DNA of 64,000 bases from Acidobacteriaceae bacterium KBS 83 (GCA_000381585.1 KB906736.1:282789-346788); one strand, 5' to 3'. Numbered from the stretch's first letter, positions 8,368-18,397 are shown. The notes: generated by a model from the sequence alone, not told the origin. A program made the numbers and translations.

Positions 8368-10842
8368 ATGACCGCGCTCTTCAACGACCTGCGCTATGCG
8401 ATCCGCCAACTGAGAAAGCGGCCCGGGTTCACGCTAGTGTGCGTGCTGACCCTGGCGCTCGGCATTGGCGCGAACACGGCGGTCTTCAGCGTAATGAATG
8501 CCGTGCTGCTGCGATTGCTGCCGGTGGCCGATCCGGGGAGCGTCTTCTACCTGAGAACTTCGGGGCCGCCGAAGGGGACGGGAACGATCGATACCAGTCA
8601 GACCTTCTCCTACCCGGTCTACGACGCTCTGCGCCGGCAGACGGGAGCGATGCAGGTGATGGCGTATGTCCCGCTCTCCTCGCAGAAGGTTGCGGTGCGC
8701 TATGGATCGCAGCCCGGCGTGGCGTTTGGCGAGATGGTCAGCGGGAGCTTCTTTTCCGGGCTGGGTGTGAAGCTGGCGCGGGGGCGCGGATTTACAGAGC
8801 AGGATGAGGCGAGCCATGCTCCCGTCGGCGTGATCAGCGACAGCTACTGGACCGCGCGGTTCGCGCGCAATCCAGAGATTGTAGGGCAGACGTTGTATGT
8901 GAACGGCACGCCGATCACGATTGTGGGCATTGCTCCTGCGGGTTTTGAAGGCACCGAGGGCGGCGTGTCGACCGATTTCTGGATCCCGCTGCAGAGCAGG
9001 CCGGAACTAAATGCCTGGGGCAATCCGTTGGAAGATGGGAAGACATATATCAACAATCCGACATGGTGGTGCCTGCACCTGATTGGACGGCTGGCGCCCG
9101 GTGTGACGGAGGCACAGGCGGTAGCACAATTGCAGCCGGCATTTCAGACAGCGGCGTATGTCGGACTGGGTAATCCGAAACCGGGAGAGAAGCGGCCCAT
9201 ACTGAGCGTGGAGGCAGCAAAGAGCTTCCCTGGCTCTGAAGCGCAGGTCGGCCAGCCATTGCGGATCCTGATGACGATGGTGGGACTCGTCCTGCTGATT
9301 GCGCTGAGCAACGTGGGGATGCTGCTGATGGCGCGGAATGCGACGCGGCAGCGCGAGTTCTCCGTCCGGATGGCACTGGGCGCAGGGCGGAGGGAATTGT
9401 TCCGGCAACTAATGATGGAAAGCCTACTGCTGGTAGCAATCGGCGGCGAACTGGCCTGGCTCTTCGCCACGATGGCGACCAAGGCACTGGGCGCCTGGGC
9501 GCATATTGAGTCGAGCCTGGCGCCGGACTCGACCGTGCTGCTGTTCACGCTGAGCATTCTGGTGCTGTCAGCGCTGCTGTTTGGCCTGGCGCCGCTACGG
9601 ATTGCCCTCTCTGCTGGCCCAGGGCTGGCGCTGAAGACATCCGCAGCGACCTCAAACACGGATGCAGGCAAATCACGGACAGGCAAGGTCATCGTCACGC
9701 TGCAGATGGCCTTGTGTGTGGTGCTGCTGGTGGGTGGAGGACTGCTGGTCCGCACCCTGCGCAATCTCCAAAATATTCCGCTGGGCTTTCCGGTGGATGG
9801 GCTGGTGGTCTTCGGAGTAAGCCCGCACATCGATTCGATTCCGCAAGGCAAGGCGTTTTACCGAGAGTTGATCAGCAAGCTGCGTGCGCTGCCCGGAGTC
9901 GAATCGGTGACGATCATGGAAGAGCGGCTCGGGTCGTGGTGGTCGGACAACAGCGACATGACGGTGGATGGCAAGCTGCCGCAGGTGGCGAATGGCGGGT
10001 CAAGAACGGTGCGGAGCAATGTGGCCGGGCCGGACTTCTTCAAGACGCTGGGAGTGCCGATTCTCGCGGGGCGCGACTTTGCCGATTCCGATACGGAGAC
10101 ATCGCTTCCTGTGGGCATCATCAACGAGGAGTTCGCGAAGCGCTTCTTCCCGAACCAGAATCCGCTGGGACACAAGATCGGAACCGACGATGGCAAACAC
10201 CAGATAACGGTGGTCGGGGTAGTGAAGAATCACAAATATCGCAGCCTCGACGAAGAGCCGATCCCGATGGCGTGGTGGATGTATGCGCAGATCCCAATTA
10301 TCGGACCGGAAACTGTGGAGCTGCGCGTGCATGGCGAGCCGCTGGCGATCCTGCCCGCGGCGCAGAAGGCGCTGCAGGAGATGGATCCCAATCTGCCGTT
10401 GCTGAAGCCGATGGCGCAGCGTGCGCAGTACGAAGAGACGATCTCGAATCAGCTATTATTTGCGCGGCTGGCTGGGTTCTTCGCAATACTCGGCGTTGTG
10501 CTTGTTGCGACGGGACTGTACGGAACGCTAGCCTATCGGGTGAACAACCGCACGGTGGAGATTGGCGTGCGCATGGCCGTGGGCGCGCGGCGCGGACAGG
10601 TGGTGTGGATGGTACTGCGTGACAGCCTGGTGTTGACGGTAACCGGAGTGGCGATCGGCATTCCGTTCGCGCTGCTTACGGGCAGGGCGCTGGCCTCCTC
10701 GCTCTACGGGGTGAAGCCGGACGACATGGCCACGCTTGCCATGGCTGTGATCGGCATAGCACTGGTGGCGGCCGGCGCCAGCATGATTCCGGCGCGGCGC
10801 GCAGCGAATGTGGATCCACTGACGGCCCTGCGTTCGGAGTAG
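8368..10842 (+). CDS. Giant MacB/FtsX-type ABC transporter permease (ADOP family)
   Basis: 824-residue permease of the duplicated MacB/FtsX architecture that is expanded in Acidobacteriota (acidobacterial duplicated orphan permeases). There is an N-terminal membrane helix ([20 protein letters not shown]), a large periplasmic MacB_PCD-like domain, three FtsX-type helices near residues 290-410, then a second helix, periplasmic domain and FtsX block ending [19 protein letters not shown]. No ATPase gene is adjacent. The start ATG is set by a GGAGG at 8358-8362, five bases upstream; an in-frame GTG at 8356 is less likely. It lacks the N-terminal extension seen in the neighbouring family member. 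The exported substrate is unknown. It converges on the next permease with 3 bases between stops. Confidence 0.9.
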   Translation: MTALFNDLRYAIRQLRKRPGFTLVCVLTLALGIGANTAVFSVMNAVLLRLLPVADPGSVFYLRTSGPPKGTGTIDTSQTFSYPVYDALRRQTGAMQVMAYVPLSSQKVAVRYGSQPGVAFGEMVSGSFFSGLGVKLARGRGFTEQDEASHAPVGVISDSYWTARFARNPEIVGQTLYVNGTPITIVGIAPAGFEGTEGGVSTDFWIPLQSRPELNAWGNPLEDGKTYINNPTWWCLHLIGRLAPGVTEAQAVAQLQPAFQTAAYVGLGNPKPGEKRPILSVEAAKSFPGSEAQVGQPLRILMTMVGLVLLIALSNVGMLLMARNATRQREFSVRMALGAGRRELFRQLMMESLLLVAIGGELAWLFATMATKALGAWAHIESSLAPDSTVLLFTLSILVLSALLFGLAPLRIALSAGPGLALKTSAATSNTDAGKSRTGKVIVTLQMALCVVLLVGGGLLVRTLRNLQNIPLGFPVDGLVVFGVSPHIDSIPQGKAFYRELISKLRALPGVESVTIMEERLGSWWSDNSDMTVDGKLPQVANGGSRTVRSNVAGPDFFKTLGVPILAGRDFADSDTETSLPVGIINEEFAKRFFPNQNPLGHKIGTDDGKHQITVVGVVKNHKYRSLDEEPIPMAWWMYAQIPIIGPETVELRVHGEPLAILPAAQKALQEMDPNLPLLKPMAQRAQYEETISNQLLFARLAGFFAILGVVLVATGLYGTLAYRVNNRTVEIGVRMAVGARRGQVVWMVLRDSLVLTVTGVAIGIPFALLTGRALASSLYGVKPDDMATLAMAVIGIALVAAGASMIPARRAANVDPLTALRSE

Positions 10843-10845
10843 CAA

Positions 10846-13539
10846 CTATTCCCAGCGCAATGCGGCCACGGGATCGACCCGTGTGGCGCGCCGCGCGGGC
10901 AGATAGCAGGCGGCCATGGCAACGAGGGTGAGGATTGTGGCCAGCAGAGCGAAGGTGAGAGGATCCGTGGCGGCGACACCGTAGAGCAACCTAGACATCA
11001 GGCGAGTGAGAGCGAAGGCGGCCGCAGTACCGATGGCAACGCCGCCCAGCGCAAGGCGAGTTCCCTGCCACAAGATCAAGCTGAGCACGTCTCCGCGCTG
11101 CGCGCCAAGCGCCATGCGAATGCCGATCTCCTGGGTACGCTGTCCGACGACGTACGCGATGACGCCGTAGATGCCGATGGTAGCGAGTCCAAGGGCGAGA
11201 ACAGCGAACGCTCCGAGAAGAATCATGACGAAGCGGCGCGCGGCGATGGATTCGGCGATGATGCTTTCCATGGTTTGATCGCCGTAGATCACCTGCTGAC
11301 TGCTCATCTGCCGGCTAGTCCGACGGATGGCGTCGAAGGCCGGCGAGAGGTTTCCGTCATATCGCACGGCCAGGCTGGTGCCTGAGGAGACCATCGCGAT
11401 GAAGTCGTCCGGCATCTGCATGCAGGGGATGTAGACTTGCGCCCGCAGCGACTGGGTGTCATCGAGGTCGAGCCCCCACTGCTTCACGTGGCTGACGATC
11501 CCGACGATCTCCAGCTTTCTTCCGCTGCTGTTCATGACGATGCGTTTGCCGATGGGGTCCTGGTGCGGAAAGAACCTGCGCGCGAGAACGTCGTCGATGA
11601 CGGCGACGAGAGGCGCGTGCTCATCGTCCTGCGAGGTGAAGAAGCGCCCGCGCTTGAGCGGGATGTTCATCACGTTGAGATAGCCGGGCTCGACGATATA
11701 GTCGACGGCCCAGTTCATGCCGTCTTCATTCGCTGGTTTTGGCTGACCGTCGAGCCAGAAGAGTTGTTCGTCGTCACTCGACATCGGAAGTGCGCCCCAT
11801 ACCTGTGAGACTGCTTTGACTCCCGCAGTCGAAGCGAGCTTGTCATCCAGATCACGGAAGGCGGCGCGAAGCTGCTGCGGGGATGCGTGCGTCTGGGATG
11901 CGTGATTTATCGAAGGCGGAAGCGAGAGGCCGAAGGTGAGGACGTTGCGGGGATCGAATCCGGGATCTACTTTTGCGAGTTGGGAAAGACTGCGAACCAT
12001 GAGGCCCGCACCAATCAGCAGCACCAGTGCGACGGCCATTTCCGCGACCACGAAGACGTTTTGGGCGCGATTGTGAGTTCCACTCACACCGCGGCCGCCG
12101 TCCTTGAGCGCGGTTTGGGGATCGGCCTGCGAGGTCTTCCACGCGGGCACGAGGCCGAAGAGGGTGCCCGACAGCAGCGAGATCCCCATGGTGAAGGCGA
12201 GGACACGGAAGTCGAGACCAATCTCGTTGACACGTGGGAGCGCCATGGGCACGAGCTCGAGCGCTGCATGCGTTGCCCATGCGGCGAGGAGCAATCCGAT
12301 TCCACCGGAGGCGATTCCGAGCAGTAGGCTTTCGGTCAGCAATTGAGAGATGACGCGGGCGCGGCTGGCGCCGAGCGCGGTGCGCACAGCGAATTCGCGC
12401 CTGCGCCCGGTGGAGCGGGCAAGGAGAAGGCTTGCGACATTGACGCAGGCGAGCAGCAGGAGAAAGCCGACCGCAGCGAGCAGCACGAGAAGGAATGGAC
12501 GCGCATCGCCGACCATCTGTTCTTTCAGCGGATGCAGGCTTGCGCCAATACCTTTGTCCGTGTCCGGAAAGGCGTCGGCAAGATTGCGTGTGACCCGCTC
12601 CATATCGGCACTGGCTTGCGGAAGCGTAACTCCGGGTTTGAGCCGGGCGATGCCGTGGAAGCCGAGGCCCGCGTTGCGATTCATGAGAATCGGGTTGTTC
12701 CACTGGCGGATGGGAGCGTAGATGTCACGCTCGCGGAAGCTGGGAAGACGCAGATGAAAGCTCGACGGAATCACGCCAATGATGGTGAAGTCCCTGCCAT
12801 CAAGAGTGATGTTCTGGCCCAGGGCGTTTGGCGAACCGCTGAATTTGCGTTGCCATAAGCCTTGGCTGATGAGCGCGACCGGAGCCGCGCCGCCCTGCTC
12901 TTCGGCCGGCGTGAAGGTGCGACCGAGGATGGGATTGACTCCGAGCAGGGGGAAGAAGCTGCCGGAGACGAATTCGGCGTTCACCTGCTCGGCTTCGCCT
13001 CTGCCAGTGAGACTGAAGGCGGAGCCGCGAGCCACGGCCAGCGCGGAAAAGCTGTGGTTGTCCTTCTGCCAGTCGAGAAAGTTGGGATAGGAGATGGAGC
13101 CCTGACCGAAGTTCGGCTTGCTCTCATCCACTGCGACTAGCTGCTCCGGTTGCGGGAACGGAAGCGGGTTCAGGAGCACGCCGTTCACGATGGAAAAGAT
13201 TGCGGTGTTGCCACCAATACCGATGGCCAGAGTCACGATGGCGACAATGGTGAAACCGGCGTTTTTCGAGAGCAGGCGGGCAGCGAAGCGAATGTCGCTC
13301 CAAAGCATCTCAAGTGCGGGCAGGCTCGCACGGTCGCGATAGTGTTCCTTTGTCTGCTGCACACCCCCAAGTTTGATGAGCGCGTGGCGCCGCGCCTCCT
13401 GCGGACTCATGCCGGAACGCAGGTTGTCGGCGATGTGCATCTGGAGGTGTGATTCGATCTCGTCGTCGAAGTCGCGGCTTCCCTGCTGGGAACGGAAGAA
13501 GCCAAGACAACGTAGTAGCCATACACGCAGGTGTTTCAT
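10846..13539 (-). CDS. Giant MacB/FtsX-type permease with N-terminal extension (ADOP family)
   Basis: 897 residues with the same duplicated MacB/FtsX layout as the gene at 8368-10842. It carries an extra soluble N-terminal part of about 75 residues (DFDDEIESHLQMH, SPQEARRHALIKLGG) that is common in this family before the LWSDIRFAARLL segment. The first membrane helix reads FTIVAIVTLAIGIGGNTAIF, and the C-terminus ends CYLPARRATRVDPVAALRWE. A GGAGG lies five bases before the ATG (minus strand). Two palindromes at 13565-13617, 26-78 bases upstream of the start, are a likely operator region, so this gene is probably regulated separately from its convergent neighbour. Confidence 0.9.
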   Translation of the reverse strand: MKHLRVWLLRCLGFFRSQQGSRDFDDEIESHLQMHIADNLRSGMSPQEARRHALIKLGGVQQTKEHYRDRASLPALEMLWSDIRFAARLLSKNAGFTIVAIVTLAIGIGGNTAIFSIVNGVLLNPLPFPQPEQLVAVDESKPNFGQGSISYPNFLDWQKDNHSFSALAVARGSAFSLTGRGEAEQVNAEFVSGSFFPLLGVNPILGRTFTPAEEQGGAAPVALISQGLWQRKFSGSPNALGQNITLDGRDFTIIGVIPSSFHLRLPSFRERDIYAPIRQWNNPILMNRNAGLGFHGIARLKPGVTLPQASADMERVTRNLADAFPDTDKGIGASLHPLKEQMVGDARPFLLVLLAAVGFLLLLACVNVASLLLARSTGRRREFAVRTALGASRARVISQLLTESLLLGIASGGIGLLLAAWATHAALELVPMALPRVNEIGLDFRVLAFTMGISLLSGTLFGLVPAWKTSQADPQTALKDGGRGVSGTHNRAQNVFVVAEMAVALVLLIGAGLMVRSLSQLAKVDPGFDPRNVLTFGLSLPPSINHASQTHASPQQLRAAFRDLDDKLASTAGVKAVSQVWGALPMSSDDEQLFWLDGQPKPANEDGMNWAVDYIVEPGYLNVMNIPLKRGRFFTSQDDEHAPLVAVIDDVLARRFFPHQDPIGKRIVMNSSGRKLEIVGIVSHVKQWGLDLDDTQSLRAQVYIPCMQMPDDFIAMVSSGTSLAVRYDGNLSPAFDAIRRTSRQMSSQQVIYGDQTMESIIAESIAARRFVMILLGAFAVLALGLATIGIYGVIAYVVGQRTQEIGIRMALGAQRGDVLSLILWQGTRLALGGVAIGTAAAFALTRLMSRLLYGVAATDPLTFALLATILTLVAMAACYLPARRATRVDPVAALRWE

Positions 13540-13564
13540 GAAGGCCTCCGGGAAAGACGCGTTC

Positions 13565-13617
13565 TTCTATTGGTTTCCAATAAGAAGGTTATGCGGGTTT
13601 CTATTGGATGGCAATAG
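13565..13617 (-). promoter_or_regulatory. Twin palindromes upstream of the giant permease (candidate operator)
   Basis: Two inverted repeats with the same half-site: TATTGG-TTT-CCAATA at 13568-13582 (imperfectly extendable to TTCTATTGG/CCAATAAGAA) and CTATTG-GATGG-CAATAG at 13601-13617. Their centres are about 34 bases apart, close to three helical turns, which fits two dimers on one face of the DNA. They sit upstream of the permease start and could also serve the plus-strand gene at 13805. No regulator gene is adjacent. Confidence 0.55.
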
Positions 13618-13804
13618 GAGATTTCGCGCCGGCGCACACGGTAGTGCACGAAGGAACTTTATGCCCCACAGCCAAAGCGTATGATCTGCGCGGACAGTAC
13701 CGATTCTCGCGCGGCGCTGATGTTCCACCGCGATCGCGCGGGGCGGGGACGAGATGGCGTAACATCACTCACCTACGACATCACCGAGGATGGCTTCATC
13801 GTCG

Positions 13805-14386
13805 ATGGCAACTCGCACGGCATACATTTTTGTCTTCGATGGGTTCGCGGATTGGGAACCCGCATCTGTGCTGGCTGAGTTACGGCGGATGTTCGGCTTT
13901 TCTGTTGCTGCGTTCGGTCTTGCAACCAATCCCATTGTGAGCATGGGTGGGATGAGAGTGATGCCCGAACTACGTTTGGAGGAAATTCGGCCAGAGTTGG
14001 CAGACATCCTCATCTTGCCTGGCGGCGATGCATGGCTGGGAGGAGAAATCGAAGAGATTACCCACCTCACAAGCGCCGTCCACCAGGCCGGACGTCCGGT
14101 GGCCGCAATTTGTGCCGCGACATTATCCCTGGCACATGCTGGCTTGCTCAACACACATCGACACACAAGCAATGGCAATGGATTTATTGCCAAGTACGTT
14201 CCCGCATATCGTGGGGGTGATCTTTATGCGAAAGTTCCCGCAATCACAGACAAGAATGTAATCACAGCGAATGGCCTCGCACCCTTTGCATTTGCGGCGG
14301 AGATATTTCGTTACGTAGCACCTGACCGAACGGACGACATTGCGATCTACGAGACGCTTTATTCGCGCCGGCTGCTGGACGATTGA
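13805..14386 (+). CDS. DJ-1/PfpI family protein
   Basis: 193-residue member of the DJ-1/PfpI (type 1 glutamine-amidotransferase-like) superfamily. It has an initial strand AYIFVFDGFADWE, a glycine-rich ILPGGDAW turn, and a nucleophile elbow AAICAATLSLA with the cysteine of the family, followed by RHTSNG. The pattern resembles amidase-like or chaperone/glyoxalase members often annotated as intracellular protease; the true activity is not deducible. I chose the ATG at 13805 because it gives the usual short N-terminus; an in-frame ATG at 13790 adds five residues and has GAGG directly abutting it. It stands alone between the divergent permease and the convergent ketoacyl synthase. Confidence 0.85.
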   Translation: MATRTAYIFVFDGFADWEPASVLAELRRMFGFSVAAFGLATNPIVSMGGMRVMPELRLEEIRPELADILILPGGDAWLGGEIEEITHLTSAVHQAGRPVAAICAATLSLAHAGLLNTHRHTSNGNGFIAKYVPAYRGGDLYAKVPAITDKNVITANGLAPFAFAAEIFRYVAPDRTDDIAIYETLYSRRLLDD

Positions 14387-14498
14387 AGCGCTCCAGTTGC
14401 ATCTGGCAGGAGTCGGCGCGTCATGTTCGATCTCAACGGCGGGAGCCTGACTCAGCAGGGTGACCTCGTCGTTCGTCTATGGTGCGGCCCTTGTTGAC

Positions 14499-15737
14499 TC
14501 ACGCGAATTTGCGGAAGGCGAGGACGGCGTTCAGGCCGCCGAAGGCGAAAGAGTTGGAGAGACAGGTTTCTACCTGCTGGGTGCGGGCGGCATTGGGGAC
14601 TACGTCGAGGTCGCACGCGGGGTCCGGTGTGGTGTAGTTCACGGTCGGAGGCAGGATGCCGTTGGCCAGGGAGAGGGCGGAGGCAGCGGCTTCGATGGCG
14701 CCGGCTGCGCCGAGCGTGTGGGCGTGCATGGACTTGGTGGAACTGACGGCGAGCTTGTCCGCGTACGCGCCAAAGACCAGGCGGATGGCAGCAGTCTCGG
14801 TGCGGTCATTGACTTCGGTGGCAGTGCCATGGGCGTTGATGTAGCCGACCTGCTCCGGGGCGAGGCCGGCATCGCGGAGAGCCATGCGCATGGCGCGTGC
14901 GGGACCTTCGGCGGAGGGCTGAGTGATGTGGCAGGCGTCGGCGGACATGCCGAAACCGACGATCTCTGCGATGGGCTTTGCGCCGCGCGCGAGGGCAGCG
15001 TCGAGCGGCTCGAGCACGAGCATGGCGGCACCTTCGCCGAGGACGAGACCGCTGCGATCGGTGGAGAAGGGACGACAGGTGTCCTTGCTGATGACGCGCA
15101 TGGCTTCCCAGGCTTTGAGATTGCCGAAGTAGAGTGGCGCTTCGCTGCCGCCGGCCAGGGCAAAGGGCGCGGCGCCACAGCGGACCATGTGGAAGGCCTG
15201 GCCGATGGAGTGCGCAGAGGAGGCACAGGCAGTGGAGACAGTGTAGGACGGGCCCTGGATGCCGAAGTGCATGGAGATGTGGCTGGCTCCGGCATTCGCC
15301 ATGCCCAGCGGGATGGTGAGCGGATGGACGCGATTGCGGTTGTGGATGTAGAGCTCGCGGTAGCCGACCTCTTCGGCAGAGCGGCCGCCGATGCAGGAGC
15401 CGGTGACGACAGCGCCGTCCTCACGCATGGCGGGTGTCAACTTGAGGCCGGACTGTGACATTGCTTCCTTCGCAGCGACGACGGCGAACTGCGCGAAGCG
15501 GTCCATGAGGGTGATGTCTTTGGCGGAGAGGTGATCTTCGGGAACGAAGCCTTCGATGTCGGCGGCGTGCTTGAAGCGGATCTGCTCGAAGTCGGGCGAG
15601 TTGACCGTGCGGATGCCGCAGGTGCCCGCGACGAGGGAGCGCCAGAAGGCATCGCGGGTGAGGCCGATCGGGCTGATGACGCCGATGCCGGTGATGACGA
15701 CGCGGGGCACGTCAGCTTTCCGGGGAGGCCTTGGCAT
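14499..15737 (-). CDS. Beta-ketoacyl-ACP synthase (FabF/KAS II-like)
   Basis: Claisen-condensing enzyme that extends an acyl chain with malonyl-ACP. The catalytic triad is complete: Cys171 in STACASSAHS, His303 in NAHGTATEV and His340 in SMHAHTLGAAG. At about 412 residues it is family-sized. It follows a dedicated acyl carrier protein gene. The ATG used here overlaps that gene by 26 bases. A GTG at 15710, directly after the ACP stop (TGACGTG) and behind GGAAAG, gives the start MPRVVITGIG and may be the real one. The isolated ACP-KAS pair suggests a secondary lipid, aryl-polyene-like or polyketide-like chain rather than bulk fatty acid synthesis, but the product is unknown. Confidence 0.9.
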   Translation of the reverse strand: MPRPPRKADVPRVVITGIGVISPIGLTRDAFWRSLVAGTCGIRTVNSPDFEQIRFKHAADIEGFVPEDHLSAKDITLMDRFAQFAVVAAKEAMSQSGLKLTPAMREDGAVVTGSCIGGRSAEEVGYRELYIHNRNRVHPLTIPLGMANAGASHISMHFGIQGPSYTVSTACASSAHSIGQAFHMVRCGAAPFALAGGSEAPLYFGNLKAWEAMRVISKDTCRPFSTDRSGLVLGEGAAMLVLEPLDAALARGAKPIAEIVGFGMSADACHITQPSAEGPARAMRMALRDAGLAPEQVGYINAHGTATEVNDRTETAAIRLVFGAYADKLAVSSTKSMHAHTLGAAGAIEAAASALSLANGILPPTVNYTTPDPACDLDVVPNAARTQQVETCLSNSFAFGGLNAVLAFRKFA

Positions 15738-15969
15738 CAACCAGTTGCGTGATGCCGGCGATCATCTCGGGAATGTTCTGAACCTTCTTGGCCTCTTCAT
15801 CATCAATTTCGATGTCGAATTCGCTCTCCAGATCGAAGAGGATGTTGAGGCGGTCGAGCGAGTCGATGCCGAGCTCTTCGAAGCTGCTGTCGGGGCGGAC
15901 AGACTCCAAGGGGATGCGGCGGGTGTTGGCAATGATCTTGAGAACACGGTCCTGGATCGAATCAGACAT
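15712..15969 (-). CDS. Acyl carrier protein
   Basis: Small acidic four-helix protein that carries acyl chains on phosphopantetheine. The attachment serine is Ser37 in ELGIDSLDRLN, with the usual downstream FDIEIDDEEA helix. I start at MSDSIQDRV (85 residues); an ATG three codons upstream (15978) is also possible and neither has a strong ribosome-binding site. The gene overlaps or abuts the ketoacyl synthase gene, so the two probably act as partners. The short C-terminal tail VDAKASPES is not conserved. Confidence 0.9.
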   Translation of the reverse strand: MSDSIQDRVLKIIANTRRIPLESVRPDSSFEELGIDSLDRLNILFDLESEFDIEIDDEEAKKVQNIPEMIAGITQLVDAKASPES

Positions 15970-16195
15970 AAGCGGCATAAAAGCGCACGCGGCCAGATTG
16001 CAACCGCGAGCACCAAGGTGAGGCCAGACTCCCAGCGTTTTGTAATAGAAATGTCATTCTACCCTGTTTCGCTCAACCCGCCCGTTTCTCCGATAAGAAC
16101 CCCGTTTGGCTCAGAGAGTTATGCTGAAAATGCGGGCAACGAGGCAGAGCCTTGCCTGACGAAGATCCTGTCACCCGACACATTATGGAGGAAGC

Positions 16196-16606
16196 GTGCC
16201 ACTCGTCACCTTGTCGCTTGAGACCGGACGGACTCGTGAGCAGAAGCGCCAAATGGCGGACGCGGTGTATGAGGCTTTGCGCGCGGCGGTCCAGATCCCG
16301 GAGAACGACCGTTTTGTGGCGGTTCGCGAGCATGCTGCCGGGGACCTGATTGCGGATCCGGGATATCTGGGTGTGGCGCGGGGCGAGCATCCGGTTTTCG
16401 TCGAGATCACGCTGAGACGCGGCCGGCCGGCGGAAAAGAAGCAGGCGCTGTACCGCGAGATTGCCCAGCGGATGAGCGCGACTGGGCTGGTGCGAGCGGA
16501 AGACCTGCTGATTGTGCTGCATGAGAACGACGGTGCGGACTGGTCGTTCGGCAATGGGGTGGCGCAGTACGTCGAACGCGAGCAGAAGGAGCAGGGCCGG
16601 CAATGA
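16196..16606 (+). CDS. Tautomerase family protein
   Basis: 136-residue protein of the 4-oxalocrotonate tautomerase superfamily. The catalytic N-terminal proline follows the initiator (GTG, then Pro-Leu-Val). Removal of the initiator methionine would expose Pro1, as required for activity. Later blocks FVEITLRRGRPAEKK and LLIVLHENDGADWSFGNG match the trimeric two-repeat type. A strong GGAGGA sits five bases before the GTG, which supports this start. It is followed after 22 bases by an ABC exporter gene on the same strand. The substrate is unknown; no catabolic genes are near. Confidence 0.85.
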   Translation: MPLVTLSLETGRTREQKRQMADAVYEALRAAVQIPENDRFVAVREHAAGDLIADPGYLGVARGEHPVFVEITLRRGRPAEKKQALYREIAQRMSATGLVRAEDLLIVLHENDGADWSFGNGVAQYVEREQKEQGRQ

Positions 16607-16628
16607 CCGTGCAGATAAAGAGGCATAG

Positions 16629-18395
16629 ATGCTGGCCGATCTGAAGCCGCTGGTTCCCTACCTGAAGCGCTACCGGCGCGGCTTCTTCTGGGGCGGCGTG
16701 TCAGTGGTGCTGTCGAATGCGATCTGGATCCTGTTTCCGCAGGTGCTGCGCATCGCCATTGATGATCTGAATCACGGCGTGACGCAGCAGAAGATTTTGC
16801 GTTATGCGGGGCTGCTGGTGGCGGTGTCGCTGGCCAAGGGCGTCTTTCTTTTTCTGACGCGGTGGATCATCATCGGGATCTCGCGCGACATCGAGTTCGA
16901 TCTGCGGAACGATCTCTTCGGCCAACTGGAGAAGCAATCGGCGAGTTACTACGCCGAGCATCGCACCGGCGACATCATGGCGCGCATGACGAACGACCTG
17001 AACGCCGTGCGCATGTTGCTTGGGCCGGCGATCATGTACAGCGCCAATACCGTGCTGTTCTCGATTGGCGCGGTCATCTTTCTGTTGCGCATCAGCCCGT
17101 TCCTGACGCTGGTGGCGCTGGTACCGCTGCCACTGGCGAGCGTGCTGGTGCAGACGATGGGGCGAAAGATCCACGAGCGTTTCGAGCGCATCCAGGCAAT
17201 GTTCTCTGAGATTTCAGCGCAGGCGCAGGAGAACTTTTCCGGCGCGCGGCTGGTGCGGGCTTTTGCGCAGGAGGAGCCGCAGATCGCATCGTTTGAGGCG
17301 GCGAACCGTGAGAATGTGCGGCGCGGATTGCGATTGGTGCAGTTGATGGGCATGCTGTGGCCGACGCTCGAGTTCATCCTGGGGCTGTCGCTCGCGATCA
17401 CCTTGCTGGTGGGCGGGCATGAGGTGCTGAGCAACCGCATCTCGGTCGGCCAATTCGTGGCGTTCAATACCTACATGATGATGCTGACCTGGCCCGTGAT
17501 TGCGCTGGGATGGGTGGTGAACTTGGTGCAGCGCGGGACAGCTTCGGTGATCCGCATTCACGAATTGATGACGGACAAACCGGCGATCGACGATGCGGCG
17601 GCCGACGAGACGCTGAAGCCGGATACGAGGTTGAAAGGAAAGATTGAGTTCCGGCATCTGAACTTTGCTTACACGGACACCGAAGGCAAGCCGGTCGAGG
17701 TGCTGCACGATATCAACCTGGAGATACCGGCGGGCACGAGCCTGGCGCTGGTGGGGCCGACGGGGTCAGGCAAATCGACTCTGGTGGGACTGATTGCCCG
17801 GTTGTACGACGCTGAAGCCGGTTCGGTGCTGATCGACGACCGGCCGGTGCGCGACTATCGTCTCGCGACCTTGCGCACAAACATCGGATTCGTGCCGCAG
17901 GAGACGTTCCTGTTCAGCGAGTCGATCCGGGAGAATATCGCCTTCGGCGCACCGCATGCGTCGACCGAGGATGTGCTGGCGGCCGCCGAGGCGGCACACA
18001 TTCGCCGGGAGTTCGAGGACTTCCCTCACGGGATGGACACGGCGGTGGGCGAGCGCGGCATCACGCTCTCCGGGGGTCAGAAGCAACGCACGGCGATTGC
18101 GCGCGCGGTGGTGCGCGATCCCGCGATCCTGGTGCTCGACGATGCGCTGGCCAGCGTGGATACCTACACGGAAGAGACGATCCTGCGGCAGTTGCGCGAG
18201 GTAATGCGGGACCGCACGACAATCTTTATCTCTCATCGCATCTCGACGGTGCGGCATGCAGACCGGATTGCGGTGCTGGTGAATGGGCGGATTGCGGAGC
18301 TCGGAACGCATGAAGAGCTACTGTCGCTGGGACACTTCTATGCAGGCCTGTATGAGAAGCAGCTGCTTGAAGAAGAACTAGCTGTCACCGGCTAG
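16629..18395 (+). CDS. ABC exporter half-transporter (fused membrane and ATPase domains, MsbA/MdlB-like)
   Basis: 588-residue half-transporter that works as a dimer. An N-terminal six-helix exporter domain (about 15-310) is followed by the nucleotide-binding domain with Walker A GPTGSGKST near residue 376, a Q-loop FVPQETFLFSESIRENI, the signature LSGGQKQR near 480, Walker B ILVLDDALASVD and the switch histidine in IFISHRIST. Family members export lipids, peptides or drugs; substrate not predictable. It lies 22 bases after the tautomerase gene, probably co-transcribed. A REP-like element follows the stop. Confidence 0.93.
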   Translation: MLADLKPLVPYLKRYRRGFFWGGVSVVLSNAIWILFPQVLRIAIDDLNHGVTQQKILRYAGLLVAVSLAKGVFLFLTRWIIIGISRDIEFDLRNDLFGQLEKQSASYYAEHRTGDIMARMTNDLNAVRMLLGPAIMYSANTVLFSIGAVIFLLRISPFLTLVALVPLPLASVLVQTMGRKIHERFERIQAMFSEISAQAQENFSGARLVRAFAQEEPQIASFEAANRENVRRGLRLVQLMGMLWPTLEFILGLSLAITLLVGGHEVLSNRISVGQFVAFNTYMMMLTWPVIALGWVVNLVQRGTASVIRIHELMTDKPAIDDAAADETLKPDTRLKGKIEFRHLNFAYTDTEGKPVEVLHDINLEIPAGTSLALVGPTGSGKSTLVGLIARLYDAEAGSVLIDDRPVRDYRLATLRTNIGFVPQETFLFSESIRENIAFGAPHASTEDVLAAAEAAHIRREFEDFPHGMDTAVGERGITLSGGQKQRTAIARAVVRDPAILVLDDALASVDTYTEETILRQLREVMRDRTTIFISHRISTVRHADRIAVLVNGRIAELGTHEELLSLGHFYAGLYEKQLLEEELAVTG

Positions 18396-18397
18396 CG

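Noticed and set aside
13681-13878. Possible small plus-strand gene (MICADSTDSRAALMFHRD...)
   Set aside because: Overlaps the DJ-1 gene start in another frame, no ribosome-binding site, and no known domain; could at most be a relic.
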